From Phycisphaerae bacterium (GTDB taxonomy: Bacteria; Planctomycetota; Phycisphaerae; UBA1845; Fen-1342): a stretch of DNA of 64,000 nt. Where the stretch lies: NCBI GenBank assembly GCA_022072445.1, contig JAJVHV010000018.1:61631-125630 (forward strand), read 5' to 3'. Made by a program: the position numbers and the translations under genes. Below are positions 54,541-62,014 of the stretch, one piece after another. Below the pieces are notes generated by a model. The model was given only the letters and a program-made list of their open reading frames with translations. It was not told the origin of the DNA and searched no databases. Position 1 is the first letter of the stretch. Each line of letters starts with the position of its first letter.

Positions 54541-54629
54541 GAATCCCGTCTGCCCGGCAGCACTCCATGCCAAGGCGGGCCCGCATTGAGCCCGCTCTGC
54601 TGATCAGAGCGAATTCCGCCCAGGCACCT

Positions 54630-55247
54630 TCACGATGTTCTCGTGAAAAAATTCGTCGCCGGTCCGATCACATCGGCCAGCCGCTCATGCGCCCGGGCGC
54701 GCAGCATGTGCACCGCTCCGGCCGACCGGCCGACCGCCGACGCAACCTCGTCAATCGCCCGGCTCTCAAGATCGTAGAGTCGGATCACGGTCGCGTAGTC
54801 CGGGGGCAGCGCGTCCAGCGCGCGATCCACCGCGCTGCGCGCCTCGCCCGCCGCCGCGTCGCGGCTGGGTGTCGCACTCGTGTAGCCCAGCAGGTCGAGC
54901 AGCACCACGGCCGAATCCTGCCCCGCGGGCGCCTGGAGCGAGACGGCCGGCGGCGGCCGCTTGGCGGCTTCGAGCCCCTTGATGGCGTCGCGCAGGTTGT
55001 TCTCCGCGACTCGCTTAAGCCAGCCGTAGAACGAGTTGGCCCCACCCGGCACGAAGGATGATATCTTCAGGAACGCTTCGAGAAACGTGACCTGCAACAC
55101 GTCGTCGACGTCCAGCACGCTCTGCCAGCGCTTGTCGATCGAAAGCTGCTCGCGCAACCGCGGGGCACTTTCGCGCAGCAGCTCGGTCAGGGCGCGCGTG
55201 TCGCCCTCCACCGCGCGCTGCATGCGGATTTCTGCCTCGCGTTCCAT
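54630..55247 (-). CDS. ECF-like RNA polymerase sigma factor
   Basis: The 205-residue protein has a sigma-2 region (VLDVDDVLQVTFLEAFLKIS, SFYGWLKRVAENNLRDAIKG) and a sigma-4 helix-turn-helix (LDALPPDYATVIRLYDLESR, IDEVASAVGRSAGAVHMLRARA). It lacks regions 1 and 3, as in ECF sigma factors, and resembles the planctomycete groups that sit upstream of STK-TPR genes. It is probably controlled through the kinase encoded 89 bp downstream. ATG 55247 is the first start in frame after a non-coding leader. Confidence 0.9.
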   Translation of the reverse strand: MEREAEIRMQRAVEGDTRALTELLRESAPRLREQLSIDKRWQSVLDVDDVLQVTFLEAFLKISSFVPGGANSFYGWLKRVAENNLRDAIKGLEAAKRPPPAVSLQAPAGQDSAVVLLDLLGYTSATPSRDAAAGEARSAVDRALDALPPDYATVIRLYDLESRAIDEVASAVGRSAGAVHMLRARAHERLADVIGPATNFFTRTS

Positions 55248-55381
55248 GCTGTCGGCCCAGAAAGTGCCATTCTACGCCCCGAGTCGCCTCGCCGCCATCC
55301 TCAGCCGTGCGTCCCGACACTCGTCCGCGGCCCGCGCAGCGCCGAAAAGCGGCACGCTCGCTGCCGGTCCGTCAGCGAAGC

Positions 55382-56221
55382 TCAGATACCCGCGGCGTGT
55401 CCGTTGCTGGACGCGAACTCGGCCATGACGTTCGAAATGATGCTGAACGACTCGACGACGCGCTGCGCGTAGCGCTCCAGGTACGACCCCGCCACAACGT
55501 CGACCAGCGTCGGCTGGCGGAGACCCTGCCAGGCGATCCGTCCGAAGTTGACCTCGGAAACTTCCAGCTCGCCCGCTGCCGGATTGTATTGCGCGGCCAT
55601 CAGCGTGTTCACAACCAGACACGGAATAACCACCGCGTGCAGCCGCTGCCTTCCGCCGCGCATCGCGCCACCCTCGGCCAGAGCCCAGGCCGCTTCGGTG
55701 AGCGCGCGAAGGGTCTCATAGGCGTTGTCGCGCGGCGGGCGGGCTTCCTTGTCGTCAAGGTCCGCGCGGACGATGTTGTAGGCGAAGTTCGAGTTCGGCG
55801 CGAAGTGAATCGAAGCCTCGAGCCGCGCGGCAAAATCGCCGATCCGGCCGGCCAGCATGCGCAGCGACTCGGACTTGGGCGTGTAGATCCAGTCCGCGGC
55901 CATCATCGCCGGGCAAGCGCCGTACAGCAGCACCCAGGGCGCGTCTTTCGAATAGCGGCACTCGCATGCCAGCCGGATGAGATTGACGGCGGAACCGCCC
56001 GCGCCGCGGGGCTGGTACGAGGCGCAGACGTCGAGCTTGCGCCGCTGGCCGTCTGCCAGATCGACGTAGGTCGCGAGATTGGCCAGCAATCGCGCCCGGT
56101 GAAACGCGTCATAAGCCTGATACGCCAGGCGATGACCGCGTTTCTTGAGCCACTTCTCGACCTTGAGCTTGGTCTCCGCAGGGTCACGGCCCATGGGGCG
56201 TCGATTCCACGCCAACGGCAT
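55382..56221 (-). CDS. Restriction-endonuclease-like protein of unknown function
   Basis: The 279-residue product starts at ATG 56221, with GGGGAG six bases upstream. The N-terminal part (AETKLKVEKWLKKRGHRLAY, KLDVCASYQPRG, LIRLACECRYSKDAPWVLLY) follows the helix-strand-strand order of PD-(D/E)xK nucleases, with candidate residues Asp in KLDV and Glu in CECRYSK, although the usual final Lys is Arg. The C-terminal 150 residues are helical and unlike a known domain. The open frame continues to 57763 only as antisense to the ATP-grasp gene. The nuclease link is inference. Confidence 0.7.
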   Translation of the reverse strand: MPLAWNRRPMGRDPAETKLKVEKWLKKRGHRLAYQAYDAFHRARLLANLATYVDLADGQRRKLDVCASYQPRGAGGSAVNLIRLACECRYSKDAPWVLLYGACPAMMAADWIYTPKSESLRMLAGRIGDFAARLEASIHFAPNSNFAYNIVRADLDDKEARPPRDNAYETLRALTEAAWALAEGGAMRGGRQRLHAVVIPCLVVNTLMAAQYNPAAGELEVSEVNFGRIAWQGLRQPTLVDVVAGSYLERYAQRVVESFSIISNVMAEFASSNGHAAGI

Positions 56222-56575
56222 CTTGAACTCCCCGACGGACGGCGCGCTTCTCGCACCGTTCGCCGAACTAGAACGGGGCCTCGGCAAGACCGCCCCGGTT
56301 GCATGTCTGCGATGACGACCGAGCAGGCAGGCGGGAGAGCAACCACGCGCGCCGCGGCCAACGACCGACACGCCAGCCGGTGCGATCCGCGCGCCGTGCG
56401 GAAAAACCCTCCGATCCGACCCGAACGCGGGTCGGCGCCTCGCTGCGTGATCTTCGCGTCGCCGGGCCGGGGCGTCAACGGCGTGCCGCGGCGGGCCGCC
56501 TCGGTCGCCGAGGGCTGCCTGCGGTACTGAGCGGCGGCGCTGGCAGTATTCAACGATAGCTTTTACATTCAACGT
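56222..56575. other. Gap between the divergent nuclease-like and ATP-grasp genes
   Basis: Nothing gene-like is supported. The open frames on both strands are Arg/Ala-rich GC shadows. CCGACCCG-AACG-CGGGTCGG (56416-56435) is an 8-bp hairpin. Divergent promoters are expected here, but no convincing -35/-10 pair was seen. Confidence 0.35.
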
Positions 56576-57625
56576 ATGAGCGGCGTTGCCCAACCTGGCA
56601 GCCCGGGAAACCGGCTGACGATCCTCTTCACCTCGGTCGGCCGGCGCGTGGAGCTGTTGCAGGCTTTTCGCGCGGCGGCCGGGCGGTTGGGGGTCGATCT
56701 GCGCCTGATCGGCGCCGATTCGTCGCCCACGGCACCGGCGCTCTACTGCGTTGACGAGCCGCTCGTCTGCCCCCCGATCCGCGACGCACAGTACATTCCG
56801 GCGCTTTGCGAGGCGATTCGCCGCCACCGCGTGGACGCCCTGGTGCCGACGATCGACACCGATCTGATCGTGCTCGGCGAGCACCGCGCGCGGTTCGAGG
56901 CCGAAGGCTGCGTGCCGATCCTGTCCGACGTCGAGATCGTCCGCGTCTGCCGCGACAAGCTGGAGGCATACGCCTTTTTCCGACGCCATGGCGTCGACAC
57001 ACCCGAGACGTTGACGCTTCCGCTGAGCGGTTCGCCCAGCTATCCCCTCTTCATCAAGCCGCGCTTCGGCAGCGCCGGGCGCCTGGCACTGAAAGTCGAG
57101 TGTGTCGAGGACCTGAATTACTGCCTCAAGCACGTCTCCGAGCCAATCGTCCAGGAGTTCGTCCAGGGCGTCGAGCACACGCTCGACGTCTACGTCGGCC
57201 TGACCGGCGCGGTGCGCTGCGTCGTGCCGCGGGCCCGTTGGCAGGTTCGCGGCGGCGAGGTGTCCAAGGGCGTCGTCGTCAAAGACCCGGAGATCATGGC
57301 CGCCGGGCAGAGAGTCGTCGAACTGCTCGGACGCGGGCTGCGCGGCGTCATCACGATTCAGTGCATGGTGACCCCTGACCGCCGGATTCGCTTCATCGAG
57401 ATCAATCCGCGCTTCGGCGGCGGCTGCCCGCTGGGCATCGCGGCGGGCGCGGACTTTCCCTTGTGGCTGATGCAGGAGCTGCGCGGCGAGACACCCACGA
57501 TCGCATTCGACGGCTTCACGCACGGTCTGGCCATGCTGAGATACGATTGGTCCGTCTTTGTGCCGACCGACTCGAATCTGGCGCTGCACACCGCCAGGCC
57601 CCCGCGGACCATTCCGCCGTTTTGA
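56576..57625 (+). CDS. ATP-grasp enzyme (CarB/PylC-like)
   Basis: The 349-residue protein has an N-terminal Rossmann-like part (ILFTSVGRRVELLQAFR, DALVPTIDTDLIVLGEH) and an ATP-grasp domain with the ATP-binding Lys in YPLFIKPRFGSAG, QEFVQGVEHTLDVYVG and the metal-binding IRFIEINPRFGGGCPLGI. It resembles the carbamoyl-phosphate-synthase large-subunit-like ligases that activate a carboxylate with ATP. The substrate cannot be read from sequence. ATG 56576 is used. The B12/GTPase fusion gene follows 28 bp later, so the two may be co-transcribed. Confidence 0.88.
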   Translation: MSGVAQPGSPGNRLTILFTSVGRRVELLQAFRAAAGRLGVDLRLIGADSSPTAPALYCVDEPLVCPPIRDAQYIPALCEAIRRHRVDALVPTIDTDLIVLGEHRARFEAEGCVPILSDVEIVRVCRDKLEAYAFFRRHGVDTPETLTLPLSGSPSYPLFIKPRFGSAGRLALKVECVEDLNYCLKHVSEPIVQEFVQGVEHTLDVYVGLTGAVRCVVPRARWQVRGGEVSKGVVVKDPEIMAAGQRVVELLGRGLRGVITIQCMVTPDRRIRFIEINPRFGGGCPLGIAAGADFPLWLMQELRGETPTIAFDGFTHGLAMLRYDWSVFVPTDSNLALHTARPPRTIPPF

Positions 57626-57653
57626 CGGTGCATCGCGTCGGACGAACGACCAG

Positions 57654-58772
57654 ATGAAAGCTGAAATGAACCGACCCATACGCGTGCTGATCGCCAAGAT
57701 CGGGCTTGACGGCCACGACCGCGGCGCCAAGCTGATCGTCCGGCACCTGCGCGACGCCGGCATGGACGTGATCTACACCGGACTCTGGCAAACGCCCGCC
57801 GCCACCGTCCACGCCGCGCTTCAGGAAGACGTCGACGTGCTCGGCGTCAGTCTGCACTCCGCGGCCCACATGACCATCATGCCCGAAGTCGTCCGGCTCT
57901 GCCGCGACTGCGGACTCGACCATACGCCTGTGATCGTCGGCGGCATCATCCCGGCTGCCGACAAGCCGCGGCTGTATGAGGCCGGACTGGCGGGCGTCTT
58001 CAACCCGGGAACCTCCCTGGAAGAAATCACGCAGACGCTCCGCGACCTCGCCGCGCGGCGCCGCGCGCACGCCGAACGCCAACCCCCACCCGACCTGCAA
58101 ACCCCCAGCGGCCTGGCGCGGGCCATCACCGCCGTCGTCGCCGGCCGTGACAACGGCCTGCCCGTGACGCCGGAGGACAAGCGCCGGCCAACGGTCATCG
58201 GCGTCACCGGCGCGCCGGGAGTCGGCAAGAGCACGTTCATCGGGCGCCTGGCGCGGGCCCTGCGCCGCAAGGAGCAGCGCGTCGGCGTCATTGCCGTCGA
58301 TCCCAGCAGCCCCGTCTCGGGTGGAGCCGTGCTCGGCGATCGCCTCCGGATGATGGACGCACAGCCCGACCACCAGCTCTTCATCCGCAGTCTCTCGTCG
58401 GGAAACCAGCCCGGCGGGATCGCGCCGCACTGCGGCGACGTCGTGACGCTCATGGGTGCCGCGGGCTACGAGATCGTGCTGCTCGAAACCGTCGGCGCCG
58501 GGCAAGGCGACACCGAAGTGCGAAAGGTCGCCGGCGAAGTCCTCATGCTGCTCATGCCCGGCTCCGGCGACGCCGTGCAGTTCTTCAAGGCCGGCATCAT
58601 GGAGATCGCCAGCGGTTTCGTGGTGAACAAGGCCGACCTGCCGGGCGCCGACCGGACGATCAAGGAGCTGCGCGAGTCGCTCGACGACGAACGCCCCGTC
58701 TGGTCGGTCAGCGCGCTGCGCGACGAGGGTTTCGACCCGATTTGCGCGTGGATCGCGGAAAAGAGCCGCTGA
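57654..58772 (+). CDS. Cobalamin-binding domain fused to MeaB-type GTPase
   Basis: The 372-residue protein joins two domains. Residues 8-135 form a B12-binding Rossmann domain of the acyl-CoA mutase type, with the D-x-H-x2-G motif (LDGHDRGAK, residues 19-27), SLHS and VGGIIP. Residues 180-370 form a MeaB/ArgK G-domain with Walker A GAPGVGKS (186-193), LLETVGAGQGDTEV and FVVNKADL. MeaB chaperones load and protect cobalamin in methylmalonyl-CoA and isobutyryl-CoA mutases. In IcmF both domains are fused to the mutase large subunit; here the mutase part is absent. ATG 57654 starts it; the product may chaperone a mutase encoded elsewhere. Confidence 0.92.
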   Translation: MKAEMNRPIRVLIAKIGLDGHDRGAKLIVRHLRDAGMDVIYTGLWQTPAATVHAALQEDVDVLGVSLHSAAHMTIMPEVVRLCRDCGLDHTPVIVGGIIPAADKPRLYEAGLAGVFNPGTSLEEITQTLRDLAARRRAHAERQPPPDLQTPSGLARAITAVVAGRDNGLPVTPEDKRRPTVIGVTGAPGVGKSTFIGRLARALRRKEQRVGVIAVDPSSPVSGGAVLGDRLRMMDAQPDHQLFIRSLSSGNQPGGIAPHCGDVVTLMGAAGYEIVLLETVGAGQGDTEVRKVAGEVLMLLMPGSGDAVQFFKAGIMEIASGFVVNKADLPGADRTIKELRESLDDERPVWSVSALRDEGFDPICAWIAEKSR

Positions 58773-60248
58773 ATGGGGCGCATCATCCTGAACTGGGCCG
58801 TCGCGGCGGCCCTCGTCACGGGCGCCGCGTGCGGTGCGGCGACGGCGGCGTCGCCGCCACCCGCCGCGGACGAGCCACTGACGCTCATTCCGGCGGACTG
58901 CCTCTTCTGCTGGCAGGCCCGCGTGCACCCCGATGCCACCACGCGTCCGGCGCAGGAATCCAGCGTCGCGGCCCTGCTCGGCCTGGGCGCCAGCGTTTTC
59001 GGCCGCTCGCTCGACGCGTCGATGCTGGCCTGGGTCCGGGCCGCCGAGGCGGCCGGCGAGCTGAATCGGCGCGAATTCGCGCTGGCCCTGCTCGACGCCC
59101 GCGTCAGCCGGCCCGAGGGACAGGTCTCGGCACGCGTCGAGAGCCTCGATCTGGCGCTCGTCGTGCGCAGCGACGGCGACTCGGCGCCCCTGCGCCGACT
59201 GATTCAGCGCGTCGTGAACGACTACGTGGACGCCTCCACCGCCCGCCTGGCTGTCGAAAAGTGCGAGGGGCTCACGTTTCAGGAGCTGCGCGACGAACGC
59301 CTCCCGGCCTGGGCGCGCTTCGCCTGGGGCGACATCGGCCCGCACTTCGTCGTCACCATCGGCGATGGTGCCTGGCAACGAATCGCGGCGGTCAGCGCGC
59401 GGCGCCGCCCCGCGCTCGACGCCGATGAGTGGCTGCGCGCGGCGCGCGGCGAATGGCGCGGCCGCGCGCTGATCGAAATCTTCGGCGACCTGGCGTCGAT
59501 CCGCGCTCGGCTCGACGAGGCGGTCGAGCGGCGCGTCTCGGAGTTCCTCGCGGCGTGGGACGCCAGCGAACTGGACCGGGCCTATTGGGCCCTGGGCTTT
59601 GAGCACAACGCGCTGTTCAGCGCCGCGACGCTCCGCTGGCCCGACCGCACCGAGCGGCGGATGTTCGCCGATCCGGGTTCCACGCCGCCCGAGGCGGCGG
59701 CGTTCATACCGGACGCTGCGCGGTACGCGATCTACGACCTCCCGCCCCGGCGCCTGCTGCCGGCGCTGTCAACCTCGCTCCTGGCCACCCGCAACGAACA
59801 GCTGCGGGCCTCGGTGCTGCGCTACTGGCGCAAGGTCACCGCCGAGCAGCAGATCGACGTGCAGCGCGACCTGCTCGATCAGTTCGGCTCACGGGTCATC
59901 CTGCACAATTCCCCGCCTCATCCGCTCCGGATTCCCGGCGCCATGACGATCGTGCTGCCGATCGCCGGCGACGCCCGGCGGGTGCGCGCCGCGCTCGACC
60001 GCCTGGGCCGCGGCTGGGCCGCCGAACTGGCCGCGCTTCGCGAAGCCGGACGCTACGCGGCCCCGTTCGAATTGCAGCGTGACGCTGACGGCGTCTGGTT
60101 CGTTCAGTTCGGACTGGCCGGACCGGCGTGGGTCGTCAGCGACGCCGCGCTGATCGTGAGCTGGTCTCCCACCGCCCTGCGCGAGTATCTCGCCTGGCTC
60201 GGCACGCAACCGGCGGCGAGCACGCGCCCCATGCGGCCCGGTTCCTAG
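58773..60248 (+). CDS. Secreted protein of unknown function (491 aa)
   Basis: The 491-residue product has a signal peptide (LNWAVAAALVTGAACGAATA) and a mixed alpha/beta body with a repeated D-x-R/E...L-x-R pattern (LIPADCLFCWQARVHPDATT, PEAAAFIPDAARYAIYDLPP). It follows the fusion gene with adjacent stop and start (TGA ATG), so the two are translationally linked although one is cytoplasmic. Its stop TAG 60246-60248 abuts the pyrK stop on the other strand. I do not recognise the family. Confidence 0.8.
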   Translation: MGRIILNWAVAAALVTGAACGAATAASPPPAADEPLTLIPADCLFCWQARVHPDATTRPAQESSVAALLGLGASVFGRSLDASMLAWVRAAEAAGELNRREFALALLDARVSRPEGQVSARVESLDLALVVRSDGDSAPLRRLIQRVVNDYVDASTARLAVEKCEGLTFQELRDERLPAWARFAWGDIGPHFVVTIGDGAWQRIAAVSARRRPALDADEWLRAARGEWRGRALIEIFGDLASIRARLDEAVERRVSEFLAAWDASELDRAYWALGFEHNALFSAATLRWPDRTERRMFADPGSTPPEAAAFIPDAARYAIYDLPPRRLLPALSTSLLATRNEQLRASVLRYWRKVTAEQQIDVQRDLLDQFGSRVILHNSPPHPLRIPGAMTIVLPIAGDARRVRAALDRLGRGWAAELAALREAGRYAAPFELQRDADGVWFVQFGLAGPAWVVSDAALIVSWSPTALREYLAWLGTQPAASTRPMRPGS

Positions 60249-61235
60249 CTAGCCGCCATTCGGCTGACACCGCGGCGGCGCGGCGGAATTGATCAACAGA
60301 TTTTCAGCGCGAAACACCGGGCCCTCCTGGCAGCTCAGTGCAAACCGCCACCCCGCCGCGCAGCGCTCATCGCGGACCTTGACGGCGCACGAGAGACACG
60401 TCCCCAGACCACATCCCATCATGCGCTCGATGCACAACTGGCACGGGACAGACCGCTCGCGGGCCATCGCCGCAACGCCCCGCAGCATCGGCTCCGGGCC
60501 GCACGCCAGCACTTCGGCGCTGGGCTGCCGATCGAGACAGGCGCGAAGCCCGTCGGTGACGCGGCCGTGCAGACCGGCGCTGCCATCATCGGTCGTGACC
60601 ACCGCACGATGCGCCGGGCACGACGGCAGGACGGCGCACGGCGTTGGGGTGGCGTCGTTCGAGGGCGGAGCACAAAGCTCAATCGGCAGCAGGTCGCGCG
60701 AGCGGGCGCCAATTACCAGCAGGACCTCCCGCCGCCCCTCCGCCGCCAGCTCGCGCGCCAGATACAGCAAAGGCGGAATCCCAACGCCGCCGCCGACGAG
60801 CAACGCAGGCCGGTCCGGCGCGGGCAGGTCGAATGGCCGCCCGAGCGGTCCCGTCAGATCGACCGTGGCTCCGGGCGCAAGCGCCGAGAGCCAGCGCGTG
60901 CCCGGTCCGATCGCGTGGTGAATGATCAGAATATGATCCACGCCCTCAGCATCACGCCAACGATCAGCAACGCTGAACGGTCGCCGCAGATAGGCCGTCG
61001 GAGCGCCAAAGTCACAGTCCGTGACGCACGGCCAATCTCCGCTGAGCCAGGGCGTGCTGCGCGGACCGGCATCCGCAAAGTCGGCGCAGCGAATCTGCAC
61101 AAACTGGCCGGCGCGCGACGTGGGAAGTCCGTCGACGGCAAGCTCGAGATGAAAGTGGTCGCGCCCCACGGACCGGTTCTCCCACACACGCGCGGGCAGC
61201 GCGCAGCGCGAAGCGGCGGCGGGCATGGTGATCAT
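60249..61235 (-). CDS. pyrK: Dihydroorotate dehydrogenase electron-transfer subunit
   Basis: The 328-residue protein is a PyrK-type flavoprotein: FAD-binding YLRRPFSVADR (R-x-(Y/F)-S/T), nucleotide-binding LLVGGGVGIPPLLYLARELA, and near the C-terminus a [2Fe-2S] motif C-x2-C-x5-C-x4-C-x2-C (CQLCIERMMGCGLGTC...C). PyrK passes electrons from the class 1B dihydroorotate dehydrogenase PyrD to NAD+ in de novo pyrimidine synthesis. pyrD is not in the window. ATG 61235 is overlapped by the stop of a 40-codon leader ORF (ATGA) whose body contains an intrinsic terminator, which points to attenuation control. Confidence 0.92.
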   Translation of the reverse strand: MITMPAAASRCALPARVWENRSVGRDHFHLELAVDGLPTSRAGQFVQIRCADFADAGPRSTPWLSGDWPCVTDCDFGAPTAYLRRPFSVADRWRDAEGVDHILIIHHAIGPGTRWLSALAPGATVDLTGPLGRPFDLPAPDRPALLVGGGVGIPPLLYLARELAAEGRREVLLVIGARSRDLLPIELCAPPSNDATPTPCAVLPSCPAHRAVVTTDDGSAGLHGRVTDGLRACLDRQPSAEVLACGPEPMLRGVAAMARERSVPCQLCIERMMGCGLGTCLSCAVKVRDERCAAGWRFALSCQEGPVFRAENLLINSAAPPRCQPNGG

Positions 61236-61354
61236 GCAGCGTGCTCTGCGCAAAAAACTTCCGGGGTCATACCCAAGGGTTGACCCCGGAAGCGCGCCAC
61301 GGCTAGAACAGCCGTTGTATCAGGTCCGCCAAGGCGGGTATTTTCCGGCCACAT
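61232..61354 (-). CDS. Leader ORF (40 aa) running through the pyrK attenuator
   Basis: From ATG 61354, two to three bases downstream of the predicted transcription start, a 40-codon frame reads uninterrupted through the whole terminator hairpin. It ends at a TGA (61234-61232) that overlaps the pyrK ATG. It starts MWPENTRLGGPDTT and ends EVFCAEHAA. It would be translated as a leaderless message, then couple termination to pyrK initiation. A ribosome moving through the terminator would stop the hairpin from forming. The arrangement resembles the E. coli pyrBI leader, whose peptide also extends into the terminator. Coding status is inferred from the geometry. Confidence 0.55.
   Translation of the reverse strand: MWPENTRLGGPDTTAVLAVARFRGQPLGMTPEVFCAEHAA
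61252..61292 (-). terminator. Intrinsic terminator/attenuator in the pyrK leader
   Basis: On the minus strand CTTCCGGGGTCA (61292-61281) and TGACCCCGGAAG (61269-61258) form a perfect 12-bp stem around an 11-base loop, followed at once by TTTTTT (61257-61252). It ends 17 bases before the pyrK ATG. No minus-strand gene lies upstream before the divergent Nudix gene, so its natural role is to end transcripts started at the pyrK promoter itself. An upstream AUACCC (61341-61336) can pair with GGGUAU of the loop and stem, a possible alternative fold. Confidence 0.85.
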
Positions 61355-61362
61355 CTGCGCGC

Positions 61363-61391
61363 ACTATATCAGATGCGTGCGCGAGTGTCCA
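61363..61391 (-). promoter_or_regulatory. Sigma-70-like promoter of pyrK
   Basis: On the minus strand TGGACA (61391-61386) and TATAGT (61368-61363) are exactly 17 bp apart: one mismatch to the -35 consensus and one to the -10. Transcription would start near 61356, about 120 nt before pyrK and 2-3 nt before the leader ATG. Two further hairpins, CCGCC-TT-GGCGG and ACGGCT-GTTCT-AGCCGT (near 61313-61297), precede the terminator. Confidence 0.75.
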
Positions 61392-61429
61392 CGGTCGTCG
61401 GAGAATTTCGTCGCAGCGGGCCAGACGCG

Positions 61430-61456
61430 ATAACATATTGTCTGAAATGATGTTAT
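61430..61456. promoter_or_regulatory. ATAACAT inverted repeat upstream of the Nudix gene
   Basis: ATAACAT (61430-61436) and ATGTTAT (61450-61456) are separated by 13 bp in an AT-rich patch between divergent pyrK and the Nudix gene. TATGAT at 61454-61459 could be a -10 for the plus strand. It is an operator candidate only. Confidence 0.35.
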
Positions 61457-61571
61457 GATCATGGAGTGTTTCGGTTATGAAATGTCCTGAACACAGCAGC
61501 GTGCGGCCGGGAACGCGCACGGAAAAGCGTCCAGCGCGACTCCATCCACCGCGCCGCCCACCCCGCGCCAC

Positions 61572-61970
61572 GTGACGGCGCCGACGCCGAATTCGCTCAT
61601 CGATGTCGCGATCGCGCTGGTGCGCAGAGGAGAGCTCTGGCTCGTCGCGCTGCGGCATCCGCACGCGCATCTCGGAAATCAGTGGGAGTTTCCGGGAGGC
61701 AAACGTGAGCCGGGAGAATCACCCGAAGAAACGGCGCTCCGCGAGCTGCGCGAGGAGTGCGGCGTTCTTGCGGCCGTCGAGCGCGAATTGCAGCCGCGCA
61801 CGTGGGACTATGGCGATCGCATCGTGCGACTGACGCCGGTCTTGTGCCGATGGGTCGAAGGCGAGGGGCGAGCGCTGGGCTGCGCGGAGTGCCGCTGGAT
61901 CAGCGCGGCGGAATTGCGCTCGCTGCCCATGCCAGAGGTGAATCGGTCCATCATCGCCGAGATCGCCTGA
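61572..61970 (+). CDS. Nudix hydrolase, MutT-like
   Basis: The 132-residue protein has a perfect Nudix box beginning at GGKREPGESPEETALREL and continuing REECGV (G-x5-E-x7-R-E-U-x-E-E-x-G-U). WEFPGGK precedes it, and MPEVNRSIIAEIA ends it. Length and sequence fit MutT-type 8-oxo-dGTP hydrolases, which remove oxidised nucleotides from the pool. GTG 61572 is the start, with no obvious ribosome site, so transcription may begin close by. It is divergent from pyrK. Confidence 0.88.
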   Translation: MTAPTPNSLIDVAIALVRRGELWLVALRHPHAHLGNQWEFPGGKREPGESPEETALRELREECGVLAAVERELQPRTWDYGDRIVRLTPVLCRWVEGEGRALGCAECRWISAAELRSLPMPEVNRSIIAEIA

Positions 61971-62014
61971 CCTGCCCCCGCAATGGCCTCACCGCTGCGG
62001 CGGGACCTGTCGGA

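Noticed and set aside
56411..56435. Terminator for the nuclease-like gene region
   Set aside because: The hairpin is real, but the T-run lies about nine bases away and the location is between divergent starts, not after a gene.
56222..57763. Upstream extension of the nuclease-like gene frame
   Set aside because: Beyond ATG 56221 the frame is antisense to the ATP-grasp gene and lacks domain character.
57516..59606. 696-codon minus-strand frame over the B12/GTPase fusion
   Set aside because: The plus strand has clear catalytic motifs, and the antisense text has none.
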